A DNA stretch of 64,000 nt from Caldimonas caldifontis (lineage in GTDB: Bacteria; Pseudomonadota; Gammaproteobacteria; Burkholderiales; Burkholderiaceae_C): positions 62,001 through 126,000 of the forward strand of contig NZ_PSNX01000006.1 in NCBI RefSeq assembly GCF_002930615.1, given 5' to 3'. A program made the translations under genes and the position numbers. Below, piece after piece: positions 17,478 through 26,535 of this stretch. Under the pieces are notes generated by a model. It saw only the letters and a list, made by a program, of their open reading frames with translations. It ran no database searches and had not been told where the DNA came from. The stretch's first letter is position 1, and each line of letters begins with the position of its first letter.

Positions 17478-18335
17478 ATGTTCAACATGATGAAGACTGC
17501 CATCCTGATGGCGGCCATCACCGGGCTGTTCATGGCCATCGGCTCGCTGCTGGGCGGCCAGCAGGGCATGATGCTTGCGCTCATCGTGGCGCTGGGCATG
17601 AATTTCTTCAGCTACTGGTTCTCGGACAAGCTGGTGCTGAAGATGTACAACGCCCAGGAGGTCGATGAAACCACGGCGCCGCAGTTCTACGGCATGGTGC
17701 GTGAGCTGGCGCACAAGGCCGGGCTGCCCATGCCCAAGGTGTATCTCATCCACGAAGACGCGCCCAACGCCTTCGCCACCGGCCGCAATCCGCACAACGC
17801 CGCCGTGGCGGCCACCACCGGCATTATGCGCGTGCTCAACGAGCGCGAGCTGCGCGGCGTGATGGCGCACGAACTGGCCCATGTGAAGCACCGCGACATC
17901 CTGATCTCGACCATCAGCGCGACGATGGCCGGCGCGATCTCGATGCTGGCCAACTTTGCGATGTTCTTCGGCGGGCGCGACAGCGAAGGCCGCCCGGCCA
18001 ATCCCGTCGTGGGCCTCCTGGTGATGATCCTGGCGCCGCTGGCGGCCAGCCTGATCCAGATGGCCATCAGCCGGGCGCGTGAGTTCGAGGCCGACCGCGG
18101 CGGCGCCGAGATCTCCGGTGACCCGCAGGCCCTGGCCAGCGCCTTGCAGAAGATCCAGCGCTACGCCCAGGGCATCCCGCTGGAGGCTGCCGAGCGGCAT
18201 CCGGAGACGGCGCAGATGATGATCATGAACCCGCTGTCGGGCGGGGGGCTGCGCGGGCTGTTCTCCACCCACCCGGCCACGGAGGAGCGGGTGGCCCGGC
18301 TGATGGACATGGCCCGGATGGGCGCCTATCGCTGA
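17478..18335 (+). CDS. htpX: Membrane zinc metalloprotease HtpX
   Basis: This 285-residue M48B peptidase of the inner membrane takes part in quality control of membrane proteins with FtsH. Two N-terminal helices (about 7-22 and 31-48) precede the zinc site HELAH (131-135); the third ligand is the Glu in [11 protein letters not shown]. Two further hydrophobic segments lie at about 148-165 and 180-200. The ATG at 17478 follows an AGAAAGGA box. The upstream heat-shock-type promoter indicates stress induction. Confidence 0.96.
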   Translation: MFNMMKTAILMAAITGLFMAIGSLLGGQQGMMLALIVALGMNFFSYWFSDKLVLKMYNAQEVDETTAPQFYGMVRELAHKAGLPMPKVYLIHEDAPNAFATGRNPHNAAVAATTGIMRVLNERELRGVMAHELAHVKHRDILISTISATMAGAISMLANFAMFFGGRDSEGRPANPVVGLLVMILAPLAASLIQMAISRAREFEADRGGAEISGDPQALASALQKIQRYAQGIPLEAAERHPETAQMMIMNPLSGGGLRGLFSTHPATEERVARLMDMARMGAYR

Positions 18336-18409
18336 GCCCGGGAATCCGGACTCAAGTCCGGGCCCCGGCCGCCGATATCCCGGGGACGGACCCTTTGCCC
18401 ACCCTTGTC

Positions 18410-18739
18410 ATGCGTGCCCTGACCCTTTCACTGACGTTGCTGAGCCTGGTCGCCCTTGCGGGCTGCGACCAACTGGGCATCGAATCGGCGCAGGCGGTGG
18501 CCGAGCGCCGTGACGCGGAAGGGCGCGCCCTGGGTGGGGCCTGCCGCCATGCCGGGCGCGCCATCGAGGACTGCTACACGCTGAACCCCCGGGCCGACAA
18601 GGCGGCCATCTTCGCTGGCTGGCGCGAGATGAACGACTACATGGCCGAGAACAAGCTCAGCGAAGTCCCGCCGCAGGTCGTCAACCCGCGGCATGCCCGC
18701 CTGCTGGGCGGGCCCGAGGGCGAATCCGCCGAGCGTTGA
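18410..18739 (+). CDS. Small putative lipoprotein, unknown function
   Basis: The product has 109 residues with a signal ending in LALAGC-like VALAGC (Cys18), then a polar mature part with two further Cys (ACRHAGRAIEDCYTLNP) that could form a disulfide. I do not recognise a domain. Start: ATG 18410 gives a clean lipoprotein signal; a TTG at 18395 lies 5 bp after a GGGACGGA box and is a real alternative adding five residues. It lies 74 bp after htpX and converges on the DUF2917 gene, with stops almost touching. Confidence 0.6.
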   Translation: MRALTLSLTLLSLVALAGCDQLGIESAQAVAERRDAEGRALGGACRHAGRAIEDCYTLNPRADKAAIFAGWREMNDYMAENKLSEVPPQVVNPRHARLLGGPEGESAER

Positions 18740-18742
18740 GGG

Positions 18743-19153
18743 TCAGCGAGCGCCCGCGGCCGGACAGGCCGTTCCTGTCCCCGTGCCGTGGGCCCGGGCC
18801 CAGTCGGCCAGGCGGCCCAGGATACGGGCCGCGGCCTCGGCGCCACGCGCCAGCGCCTCCCAGAAACCGCGTGTGCCCAGGCCTTGGGCTTCGGCCTGCC
18901 AGTGCAGTTGCGCCTGCCCATCGGCACGCCAGGTCTCGGCCACCACTTCGTCGCCGCGGTGCAGGCTCAGGCCTTCGCCCGGGTTGAGCACGAGATCGTC
19001 TCCACCGCCGGTGCGGGTGACCCACAGGGCGCTGCCGTGCACGATCAGGGTCCCGGCCTCGCTGGCGCGCCAGCGCAGCGTGCGACCGGACCCGGGGCCG
19101 AGGACGCCGAGAGGGCGGGATTGGTGCATTGCTTGCATGAGTGTCTGATCCAT
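18743..19153 (-). CDS. DUF2917 domain protein
   Basis: The product has 136 residues; the central part (about 25-95, LRWRASEAGTLIVHGSALWVTRTG ... in family form) matches DUF2917, a small beta-rich family of unknown function common in Burkholderiales. The C-terminal 30 residues are Ala/Arg/Gly-rich. The ATG at 19153 is preceded by GCGAGAG; an upstream ATG at 19180 is possible. It is transcribed divergently from a LysR-type regulator 91 bp away, a frequent pairing, so the regulator may control it. Confidence 0.75.
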   Translation of the reverse strand: MDQTLMQAMHQSRPLGVLGPGSGRTLRWRASEAGTLIVHGSALWVTRTGGGDDLVLNPGEGLSLHRGDEVVAETWRADGQAQLHWQAEAQGLGTRGFWEALARGAEAAARILGRLADWARAHGTGTGTACPAAGAR

Positions 19154-19244
19154 GATGAACTCTCGCTTCAGGTTGGGCATAGCTTAGGTGGCGTGCGTGG
19201 CCCGGTCCAATGAGAAGGGTGTGGATCATTGATGCACTTATGTC

Positions 19245-20207
19245 ATGAATAGGCCTCGCCATCGTCCTTTGCCCGTGGGGGCCCTGCGCGCCTTCGAAGC
19301 CGTGGCGCGCCATCTCAACTTCCGGGCGGCCGCCGAGGAGCTCTTCCTGACCCAGCCGGCCATCAGCCGGCAGATCCAGGGGCTGGAGGACGAGGTGGGG
19401 GCCCCCTTGTTCGTGCGCGGCACCCGGCATGTGGAGCTCACGGTGGCCGGTGCGGCCTTGCTGCGCGCGGTGGCCCCCCTGCTGGACCGGCTCGATACGA
19501 CCGTGCACCAGATCCGGCGATCCAGAGGGCGTCGTGTGGTGGGGGTCACCACCTTCGCCTCCTTCGCGTCGCTGTGGCTGATCCCCCGGCTGGAGGCCTT
19601 CCAGCGCGAGCATCCTGACATCGACATCCGGGTGAGTGCCACCGACCAGATCATCGAATCGGAAACCCAGGACATCGATGTGGCCCTGCGCTACTGCACC
19701 CCGCAGCGTGCCGGGCCGCAGGCCACGCACCTCTTTGGTGAGGCGCTCACCCCGGTGGCGAGCCCCTGGCTGCTCGAGCGCGCCCGCAACGGCCAGGGGC
19801 CGGCGCTGCAGACGCCTGCCGATCTGGCCCACCACACCCTGCTCGAGGAGGACGATGGCCGTCCCTCGTCGGGCTTCCTCAGCTGGCATGCCTGGTTCGA
19901 TCATTGTGGCCTGTCGGGCTTGCAGCCACGGCGCTGGCTTTACTTCAACTACACCTATCAGCAGGTGCAGTCGGCCCTGTCGGGCCAGGGCGTGGCGCTG
20001 GCCCGGCTGCCGCTGGTGGCCGATGCACTGCGCAGCGGGGAACTGGTGGAGCCCTTTGCCGGCGCCCGCAGCGCGGTCACCACCCGGCATGCCTACTGGC
20101 TGCTGGCTTCACCCCAGGCGCGAGCCCGCCCGGAAGTGGCTCAGTTCTGCGCCTGGATCGAAGCGCAGGCGGCGCTCACGCGCGAGGCGCTGGGCGAAAC
20201 AGGGTGA
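19245..20207 (+). CDS. LysR-type transcriptional regulator (GcvA-like)
   Basis: The product has 320 residues: N-terminal winged helix-turn-helix (about 8-68; FRAAAEELFLTQPAISRQI) and a C-terminal effector-binding domain (about 95-305). The sequence resembles GcvA-type members, but glycine cleavage genes are not nearby, so the effector is unknown. It is divergent from the DUF2917 gene, and LysR regulators typically control the divergent neighbour. Confidence 0.9.
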   Translation: MNRPRHRPLPVGALRAFEAVARHLNFRAAAEELFLTQPAISRQIQGLEDEVGAPLFVRGTRHVELTVAGAALLRAVAPLLDRLDTTVHQIRRSRGRRVVGVTTFASFASLWLIPRLEAFQREHPDIDIRVSATDQIIESETQDIDVALRYCTPQRAGPQATHLFGEALTPVASPWLLERARNGQGPALQTPADLAHHTLLEEDDGRPSSGFLSWHAWFDHCGLSGLQPRRWLYFNYTYQQVQSALSGQGVALARLPLVADALRSGELVEPFAGARSAVTTRHAYWLLASPQARARPEVAQFCAWIEAQAALTREALGETG

Positions 20208-20219
20208 GGGGTCCTCGGC

Positions 20220-20798
20220 TCACGGCGCGATCACCTCGTCTTCAGTGACGACGAGGGTCAGGGGCTGGTCGTGGGGCTCCGGCTGCAGGGCCACCTGGCT
20301 GCCGTGCCAGGCCACGCCCACCGGCGTCACGCCCGGGTGCGCGGCCAGCCAGCGGTCGAAGTAGCCTCCGCCATAGCCCAGGCGGTAGCCCTCGCGGGTG
20401 TACCCGACGCAGGGCACGAGCACCACGTCGGGAACCACCACGGCACCCTCGGTGCTGGGGATGCCGCACTCGTCGCGCACGGGCGGGTCGTCACGTCCAT
20501 CCCAGCGCCGGTAAGCCATGGTGGGGGGGTGGCGGCGCGCAAAAGGCAAGGCCAGCCCGTCGGCCAGCACGGTCATGTCGTCGCCCCATGCAACCCGTGC
20601 GTTAAATTCGGATCGAACCGGCCAATAAAGCCCCAGCACCTGCGGCTCCAGCGCTTCGAGCACGTCTTTCAAGCGCTGCCCCAGGGCCCGATGGGCCGCC
20701 GGACCTGAAGGGGAGGCCACGAAGCGCTCGCGCGCTTCGAGCAGTTGCTGGCGCAACGTGGCCCGGTCGAGGGACCCTGACTCCGTGATCCAAGGCAT
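20220..20798 (-). CDS. 5-formyltetrahydrofolate cyclo-ligase
   Basis: The product has 192 residues. It converts 5-formyl-THF to 5,10-methenyl-THF with ATP. Family features are LRQQLLEARERF near the N-terminus, the substrate region VVPDVVLVPCVGYTREGYRLGYGGGYFDR (conserved GYGGGYFDR), and a compact fold. The start at 20798 lies only 7 bp from the start of the divergent transglycosylase gene, so promoters and ribosome sites must overlap the other coding region. It is convergent with the LysR gene. Confidence 0.92.
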   Translation of the reverse strand: MPWITESGSLDRATLRQQLLEARERFVASPSGPAAHRALGQRLKDVLEALEPQVLGLYWPVRSEFNARVAWGDDMTVLADGLALPFARRHPPTMAYRRWDGRDDPPVRDECGIPSTEGAVVVPDVVLVPCVGYTREGYRLGYGGGYFDRWLAAHPGVTPVGVAWHGSQVALQPEPHDQPLTLVVTEDEVIAP

Positions 20799-20805
20799 CT
20801 GCTTG

Positions 20806-22830
20806 ATGAGATTTCTTCCGAAGAGCTTCGATTATCGACGGGCCCTGTGGGCCATGGCGGCGGTGGTGCTCGTGGGCTGCGCACCCCTGCGCGTGGACGC
20901 CCAAGGCAGCGGCGACCTGGCCCAGCAGGCCAAGGAGGCCCACAGCCGCAAGGATGGTGCGCGACTGCAGGCCCTGCTGAAGACGGCCCGCAGCCAGCGC
21001 CACCCGCTGACGCCCTGGATCGACTACTGGGAGCTCAACCTGCGGCTGCCGCAGGCGAGCGCCCAGGAACTGGCGGCGTTCTACGCCCGCTGGCCGGACT
21101 CCTATGTGGAAGACCGCTTGCGCAACGACTGGCTGCTTGAACTCGGTCGCCGCGGCGACTGGGCCCAGATGGCCCTTGAGCTGCCGCGGTTCCGGATGCG
21201 CGACGACCGCGAGTTGCATTGCTATGAGCAGTTGCTGCGTCAGCAGAATGGCGAGGCCGCCGAGTCCGTGCGGGAAGCCGCCCGCCAGGCCTGGTTCGCG
21301 CAGCGCGATGCCGATGTCGGCTGCGCCACCATGGCCACCCAGCTCTATGCGGCCGGGGTGCTGCGTGCCGAAGACGTCTGGCGCAAGGCCCGTCTGGCGA
21401 CCGACCAGAACCGGCCTCGTGCCGTGCGGCAGGCGTTGGAACTGCTGGGCGCCTCGGCCGTCATCAACTTCAACGAGCTCTACGAGAACCCGGCCCGCTA
21501 CGTGGCGCGCGCCGGGCGCACCGACCGGCGTGATCTGGCCGAGCTGACCGCGCTGGCGCTGATCCGCCTTGGGGCCAGCGACCCCGCCCTGGCGGCCACC
21601 CAGATGCAGGACCGCTGGGCGGCCTGGCTGCCTGATGATCTGGCGTCCTGGGTGTGGGCCAGCATCGGCCGCCAGGCAGCGATCCGGCTGTTGCCCGAAG
21701 CGGCCGACCACTATCAGCGGGCGGCGCGCAAGGCCGACGAGCGCTCCTGGTCGGACGACACCCTGGTGTGGAAGGCGCGTGCCGCTTTGCGTGTCGGACG
21801 CTGGCCCCAGGTGCTGCAGGCCATCGAGGCCTTGTCGCCCTCGGAGCAGCGCGACCCCACCTGGATGTACTGGAAGGCCCGCGCGCTGCGGGAGCTGGCG
21901 GCCACCTCCGGCGAGTCGGAGCGTCTGCGCGGGGAAGCCTTTGCGCTGCTCGACGAGCTCTCCGGGCAATACCACTTCTACGGCAAGCTGGCGGCCGAGG
22001 CGCTGGATCGCCCCCATGCCCTGCCGCCTGCGGCGGCGCCGCTGACGCCTGAAGAGCGCGAGCGGGCCGCCGGCAACCCCGGGCTGCAACGCGCCTTGCG
22101 CCTGATCGAGCTGGGCCTGCGCAGCGAGGGCGTGCGCGAGTGGAACTGGACGCTGAACTTCACATCGGCCGGTCGCATGGGCGATCGGGAGCTGCTGGCC
22201 GCCGCCCAGCTGGCCTGCGACCGCCAGGTGTGGGACCGCTGCATCAACACCAGCGAGCGCACCCAGGCCGAGTTCAACTTCGAACAGCGCTTCCCCATGC
22301 CCTTCCGTCGCGAGGTGGTGCTCAAGGCGCGTGAGCTCGGCGTGGACCCGGCGGTGGTGTATGGCCTGATTCGCCAGGAGTCCCGCTTCATCATGGATGC
22401 GCGCTCCCATGTGGGCGCCTCCGGCCTGATGCAGCTCATGCCGGCCACGGCGCGCTGGACGGCGCGCCAGATCGGGCTGAACTACCAGCCGTCCATGATC
22501 AACGACCGCGACGTGAACCTCACGCTGGGCATGAGCTACCTGAAACTGGTCGTGGAAGATCAGGGCTCCCTGGCCCTGGGTGCGGCTGCCTACAACGCCG
22601 GGCCTGGTCGGCCCAGGCGCTGGCGCGAAGGGCCGGTGCTGGAGGCGCCGATCTGGATCGAGAACATCCCGTTCAACGAGACCCGCGACTATGTCAAGAA
22701 GGTCCTGTCGAACGCCACCTACTATGACGCCTTGATGAACGACCGGGTGCCGCGCCTGCGCGACCGCCTGGAGTCCACGATCGGCCCGCGCGCGCCCACT
22801 GCGCCCGCGCCACGTGCCGATCTGCCCTGA
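20806..22830 (+). CDS. slt: Soluble lytic murein transglycosylase (Slt70-like)
   Basis: This 674-residue exported enzyme cleaves the glycan strand of peptidoglycan, forming 1,6-anhydro ends. The signal region contains a possible lipobox LVGC (Cys25), so it may be lipid-anchored. A long alpha-superhelical U/L-domain (about 40-490) precedes the SLT domain (about 505-650) with catalytic Glu525 in IRQESRF, SGLMQLMPATA and AAYNAGPGRPRRW. The ATG at 20806 is preferred; upstream in-frame codons lie inside the divergent gene. Confidence 0.93.
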   Translation: MRFLPKSFDYRRALWAMAAVVLVGCAPLRVDAQGSGDLAQQAKEAHSRKDGARLQALLKTARSQRHPLTPWIDYWELNLRLPQASAQELAAFYARWPDSYVEDRLRNDWLLELGRRGDWAQMALELPRFRMRDDRELHCYEQLLRQQNGEAAESVREAARQAWFAQRDADVGCATMATQLYAAGVLRAEDVWRKARLATDQNRPRAVRQALELLGASAVINFNELYENPARYVARAGRTDRRDLAELTALALIRLGASDPALAATQMQDRWAAWLPDDLASWVWASIGRQAAIRLLPEAADHYQRAARKADERSWSDDTLVWKARAALRVGRWPQVLQAIEALSPSEQRDPTWMYWKARALRELAATSGESERLRGEAFALLDELSGQYHFYGKLAAEALDRPHALPPAAAPLTPEERERAAGNPGLQRALRLIELGLRSEGVREWNWTLNFTSAGRMGDRELLAAAQLACDRQVWDRCINTSERTQAEFNFEQRFPMPFRREVVLKARELGVDPAVVYGLIRQESRFIMDARSHVGASGLMQLMPATARWTARQIGLNYQPSMINDRDVNLTLGMSYLKLVVEDQGSLALGAAAYNAGPGRPRRWREGPVLEAPIWIENIPFNETRDYVKKVLSNATYYDALMNDRVPRLRDRLESTIGPRAPTAPAPRADLP

Positions 22831-22853
22831 GTCCTTTCAGCCTGAACCATGAC

Positions 22854-23813
22854 ATGAACAAGATCCTCGTCCTCGGTGGCACCGGCTTTGTGGGCCGCCA
22901 CGTGTGTGAACAGCTGGTCGAGCGCAATGGCGGCGGGGGTGGGCGCATCCTCGTGCCCAGCCGCCGCCCGGCGCGGGCCCAGCACATCCGCATGCTGCCC
23001 ACGGTCGAGCTGGTGCAGGCCGACGTGCATGATGCGTCCCAGTTGCGCCGTCTGGTGGCCGGCTGCGATGCGGTGATCAACCTCGTGGCCATCCTGCATG
23101 GCCGCCCGGCCGACTTCGACAAGGTGCACGTGGCCCTGCCGCGCCAGCTGGCCCAGGCCTGTGCCGAGGCCGGCGTGAAACGCCTGCTGCACGTGAGTGC
23201 CCTGGGCGTGGGCGAGGGGGCGCCGTCGAACTACCTGCGGTCCAAGACGGCCGGCGAGGCCGTGCTCAAGGCCCAGCGCGGGCTGGAGCTCACGATCCTG
23301 CGTCCGTCGGTGATCTTCGGTGCCGAAGACCGCTTCCTCAACCTGTTCGCCCGCCTGCAGAAGATCTTCCCGCTGATGCCCCTGGCGGGGGCTTCGGCAC
23401 GCTTCCAGCCCGTGTGGGTGGGTGACGTGGCCCGTGCCCTGGTGCGCTGCCTCGACGACCGCGGCACCATCGGGCAGACGTACGAGTGCGCCGGCCCGCA
23501 GGTGTACACGCTGGCCGACATCGTCCGACTGGCGGGCCGCCTGTCGGGTCATCCACGCCCGGTGCTGCCTTTGCCCGAGGCGCTGGGGCGGTTGCAGGCC
23601 CTGGTGATGGAGTGCCTGCCCGGCGAGCCCCTGATGAGCCGTGACAACATCGCCTCCATGCGGGTGCCGAATGTCGCCAGCGGGCAACTGCCTGGCCTGC
23701 AGGCCCTCGGCATCACGCCGGTGGACCTGCCCTCGGTGGCGGCCGCCTACCTGGCCGGCCAGGAACCCCGCCAGCGCTACGACCACTTCCGCGCCTTTGC
23801 ACGGCGCGGTTGA
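22854..23813 (+). CDS. NDUFA9-like NAD(P)-binding protein (atypical SDR)
   Basis: The product has 319 residues with the Rossmann nucleotide motif GGTGFVGR (8-15) and an extended/atypical SDR fold (INLVAILHG, LHVSALGV, SNYLRSKTAGEAVL). It belongs to the complex I NDUFA9-like group; in bacteria it probably acts as an oxidoreductase or isomerase with unknown substrate. The usual YxxxK catalytic pair appears as YLRSK. It lies 23 bp after the transglycosylase gene. Confidence 0.85.
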   Translation: MNKILVLGGTGFVGRHVCEQLVERNGGGGGRILVPSRRPARAQHIRMLPTVELVQADVHDASQLRRLVAGCDAVINLVAILHGRPADFDKVHVALPRQLAQACAEAGVKRLLHVSALGVGEGAPSNYLRSKTAGEAVLKAQRGLELTILRPSVIFGAEDRFLNLFARLQKIFPLMPLAGASARFQPVWVGDVARALVRCLDDRGTIGQTYECAGPQVYTLADIVRLAGRLSGHPRPVLPLPEALGRLQALVMECLPGEPLMSRDNIASMRVPNVASGQLPGLQALGITPVDLPSVAAAYLAGQEPRQRYDHFRAFARRG

Positions 23814-23899
23814 GCCCGGCATGCATCAATCCGATGCAAGGAAGGCATTGGCGCGCCGGACCGGCGCCCCCTAGCATGGGGGCCTCATCTGGAGGACCC

Positions 23900-24589
23900 A
23901 TGCTGCAACTCGTCATCGGCAACAAGAACTACTCGTCCTGGTCCCTGCGTGCCTGGCTCCTGCTCGCGCATTTCGGCATCCCCTTCGAGGAAACCAAGCT
24001 GCGCCTGAGCTTCAGCGAGGGGTCGGAGTTCAAGCGCCGCCTGGCGTCGCTCACGCCCACCGGCCAGGTGCCGGTGCTGGTCGATGGCGACCTGGCGATC
24101 TGGGACACCCTGGCCATTGCCGAAACCCTGGCCGAGGCCCATCCCGACAAGCGCATGTGGCCCACCGACCGCCGCCAGCGCGCCCGCGCCCGCAGCCTGT
24201 GCGCCGAGATGCACGCCGGGTTCTCGGCGTTGCGCAGCCACTGCCCGATGAACATCGAGGCCGACCTGTCGGCCGTGGGCGCCGAGCTGATGCGCAACCG
24301 CCCCGAGGTCGTGCGCGACCTGCAGCGCATCGTGCAGATGTGGACGGGCCAGCTCGACGCCCACGGCGGCCCCTGGCTCTTCGGCGCCGAGGTCACCATC
24401 CCGGATCTCTTCTTTGCTCCCGTGTGCACCCGCATCCGCACCTACGACCTGCCGGTGCCGCCGGCGGTGGAGGCCTACATCGAGCGCATCCAGGCCCTGC
24501 CGGCCATGCAGGCCTGGGTGGCCGAGGCCCTGGCCGAGCAGGATTTCCTCGACTTCGACGAGCCGTACCGCCAGAGCCGCGCCGGCTGA
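23900..24589 (+). CDS. Glutathione S-transferase family protein
   Basis: The product has 229 residues: N-terminal thioredoxin-like domain (about 1-80; [39 protein letters not shown]) and an all-helical C-terminal domain (about 90-210). The Ser in NYSSWS is the likely catalytic residue. Substrate is unknown. The ATG at 23900 follows a GGAGGA box at ideal spacing; longer frames from 23810 lack homology. Confidence 0.92.
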   Translation: MLQLVIGNKNYSSWSLRAWLLLAHFGIPFEETKLRLSFSEGSEFKRRLASLTPTGQVPVLVDGDLAIWDTLAIAETLAEAHPDKRMWPTDRRQRARARSLCAEMHAGFSALRSHCPMNIEADLSAVGAELMRNRPEVVRDLQRIVQMWTGQLDAHGGPWLFGAEVTIPDLFFAPVCTRIRTYDLPVPPAVEAYIERIQALPAMQAWVAEALAEQDFLDFDEPYRQSRAG

Positions 24590-24614
24590 ACCCACGCCGC
24601 TACACTTGCCGGCC

Positions 24615-25835
24615 ATGAAGGTCTACATGGTCGGCGGTGCCGTGCGCGACCGGCTGCTCGGCTTGCCGGTCAGCGATCGCGACTGGGTCGTGGTGGGGGC
24701 CACCCCCGAAGCCATGATCGCGGCCGGCTACACGCCCGTGGGCCGCGACTTCCCCGTCTTCCTGCATCCCCAGACCCACGAGGAATACGCGCTGGCGCGC
24801 ACCGAGCGCAAGACCGGCCGCGGCTACCACGGCTTCACCTTCCACACCGCGACCGACGTGACGCTGGAGCAGGACCTGCAGCGCCGCGACCTCACGATCA
24901 ACGCCATCGCCGAGGACGAGGACGGCCGCCTCATCGACCCCTTCGGTGGGGTGCGCGACCTGCAGGACCAGGTGCTGCGCCACACCTCGCCGGCCTTTGC
25001 CGAAGACCCGGTGCGCATCCTGCGCGTGGCCCGCTTTGCGGCCCGCTTCACCGAGTTCAGCGTGGCCGCCGAAACCCTGATGCTGATGCGCCAGATGGTG
25101 GCCCATGGCGAGGCCGACCATCTGGTGCCCGAACGCGTGTGGCAGGAACTCTCGCGCGGGCTGATGGAAAAGAAGCCCTCCCGCATGTTCGAGGTCTTGC
25201 GCGAATGCGGCGCGCTTGCGCGCATCCTGCCCGAGGTCGACCGCCTCTGGGGCGTGCCCCAGCGCGCCGAATACCACCCGGAGGTGGACACCGGCATGCA
25301 CCTCATGCTGGTGATGGACATGGCCGCGCGCCTGAAAGCCTCGCTGCCGGTGCGCTTCGCCTGCCTGATGCACGACCTGGGCAAGGGCACCACGCCGGCC
25401 GACATGCTGCCGCGCCACATCGGCCACGAGCAGCGCAGCGTGGGCCTGCTGCGCGAGGTCTGCCAGCGCCTGCGCGTGCCCACCGAATGCCGCGAACTGG
25501 CCGAGGTGGTGGCGCGCGAACACGGCAACATCCACCGCAGCGGCGAGCTGGGGGCGGCCGCGCTGGTGCGCCTGCTGGAGCGCTGCGATGCCTTCCGCAA
25601 GCCCGAGCGCTTCGCCGAGATCGTGCTGGCCTGTGAATGCGATGCCCGCGGCCGCCTGGGCCTGGGTGAACAGGACTACCCCCAGGGTGAACTGCTGTTG
25701 CACGTGCTGCGCGCGGCCCAGCAGGTGGTCACGGCCGACATCGCGCGCGAGGCCCAGGAACGCGGCCAGCAGGGCCCGCAGATCGCCAAACTCATTCACG
25801 AGGCCCGGGTGCGCGCCGTGGCCGACGCCGTCTGA
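24615..25835 (+). CDS. cca: Multifunctional CCA tRNA nucleotidyltransferase
   Basis: The product has 406 residues. It adds or repairs the CCA end of tRNAs and carries an HD phosphohydrolase domain. Motifs are GGAVRD (8-13), [19 protein letters not shown] and DPFGGVRDL in the nucleotidyltransferase head, then the HD domain with CLMHDLGKG. The ATG at 24615 matches the conserved start [12 protein letters not shown]. It lies 25 bp after the GST gene. Confidence 0.96.
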   Translation: MKVYMVGGAVRDRLLGLPVSDRDWVVVGATPEAMIAAGYTPVGRDFPVFLHPQTHEEYALARTERKTGRGYHGFTFHTATDVTLEQDLQRRDLTINAIAEDEDGRLIDPFGGVRDLQDQVLRHTSPAFAEDPVRILRVARFAARFTEFSVAAETLMLMRQMVAHGEADHLVPERVWQELSRGLMEKKPSRMFEVLRECGALARILPEVDRLWGVPQRAEYHPEVDTGMHLMLVMDMAARLKASLPVRFACLMHDLGKGTTPADMLPRHIGHEQRSVGLLREVCQRLRVPTECRELAEVVAREHGNIHRSGELGAAALVRLLERCDAFRKPERFAEIVLACECDARGRLGLGEQDYPQGELLLHVLRAAQQVVTADIAREAQERGQQGPQIAKLIHEARVRAVADAV

Positions 25836-25929
25836 CCCGGCGCATTCCCGACTCAGCGCAGGGGTCGCTGGCTGGTGGGATGATGGGCGCTTCGGCTGGC
25901 GCGTGCGAGCCGACCCCAGGGGGTGTGCG

Positions 25930-26310
25930 ATGAAGGTGGCGCAGACGATCCAGCGGCTCGGCTTTCGCAAGTGGTACGAGCGCGAGCTCATCCAGAGCCA
26001 CCTCCACCTCGTGCTGCTGCTCTTCTCGGCCCTGGGCCTGCTGGGCAGCGCCGAAGCCTACGAGCGCAGTGCGCCGGTGCCCGAACAGCTCTGGATCGGC
26101 CTGTGCGCCGCTGCCAGCGCCCTCATCGGCGTGTGGGCGCTGCGCCGTTACCTCTACCTGTTGATGCACGCCGAACAGGTGGCCAACCAGGCCAACTGTC
26201 CCGACTGCCAGACCTACGCCCGCTGGACCCTCGAGGAGCACGACGAAGCCCAGCAGCGCCTGCAGGTGCGATGCCGCCAGTGCGGGCACCGGTGGCCGAT
26301 CGACTATTGA
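25930..26310 (+). CDS. Small two-helix membrane protein with C-terminal zinc ribbon
   Basis: The product has 126 residues: an amphipathic start, two hydrophobic helices (about 27-41 and 55-72), then a cytoplasmic-looking tail with four Cys in two pairs, CPDC and CRQC, separated by about 25 residues (a zinc ribbon), ending HRWPIDY. I do not recognise the family. It starts 94 bp after cca and converges on the DUF2905 gene. The domain order suggests a membrane-anchored metal- or nucleic-acid-binding protein, but no function can be assigned. Confidence 0.65.
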   Translation: MKVAQTIQRLGFRKWYERELIQSHLHLVLLLFSALGLLGSAEAYERSAPVPEQLWIGLCAAASALIGVWALRRYLYLLMHAEQVANQANCPDCQTYARWTLEEHDEAQQRLQVRCRQCGHRWPIDY

Positions 26311-26331
26311 GCCCCTGAATCACCCACAGGG

Positions 26332-26526
26332 CTAGACAAACTTCCCGATCGCCATCGCGATGAAGCTCAGCAGCACGGCGGTGGCGATGGGCAGGTGCCA
26401 TTCGCGGCCGCCGAGCTTGAAGTGGAAGTCGCCGGGCAGGCGGCCCAGGCCGATCTTGCGCAGCCAGTGGCTCAGGCCGTTGAAGACGATCAGGGCCAGG
26501 AGGATGACGAGCAGCCAGCGCAGCAT
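26332..26526 (-). CDS. DUF2905 family membrane protein
   Basis: The product has 64 residues with two hydrophobic segments (about 3-17 and 45-61) around a loop with LGRLPGDFHFKLG, the DUF2905 signature. Function is unknown. It lies 9 bp downstream of the methyltransferase gene on the same strand and is probably cotranscribed with it. Confidence 0.85.
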   Translation of the reverse strand: MLRWLLVILLALIVFNGLSHWLRKIGLGRLPGDFHFKLGGREWHLPIATAVLLSFIAMAIGKFV

Positions 26527-26535
26527 TGGGGGGCC

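Noticed and set aside
18346-18361. CCGGACT/AGTCCGG hairpin after htpX
   Set aside because: Loop of only two bases and no T-run, so I do not call it a terminator.
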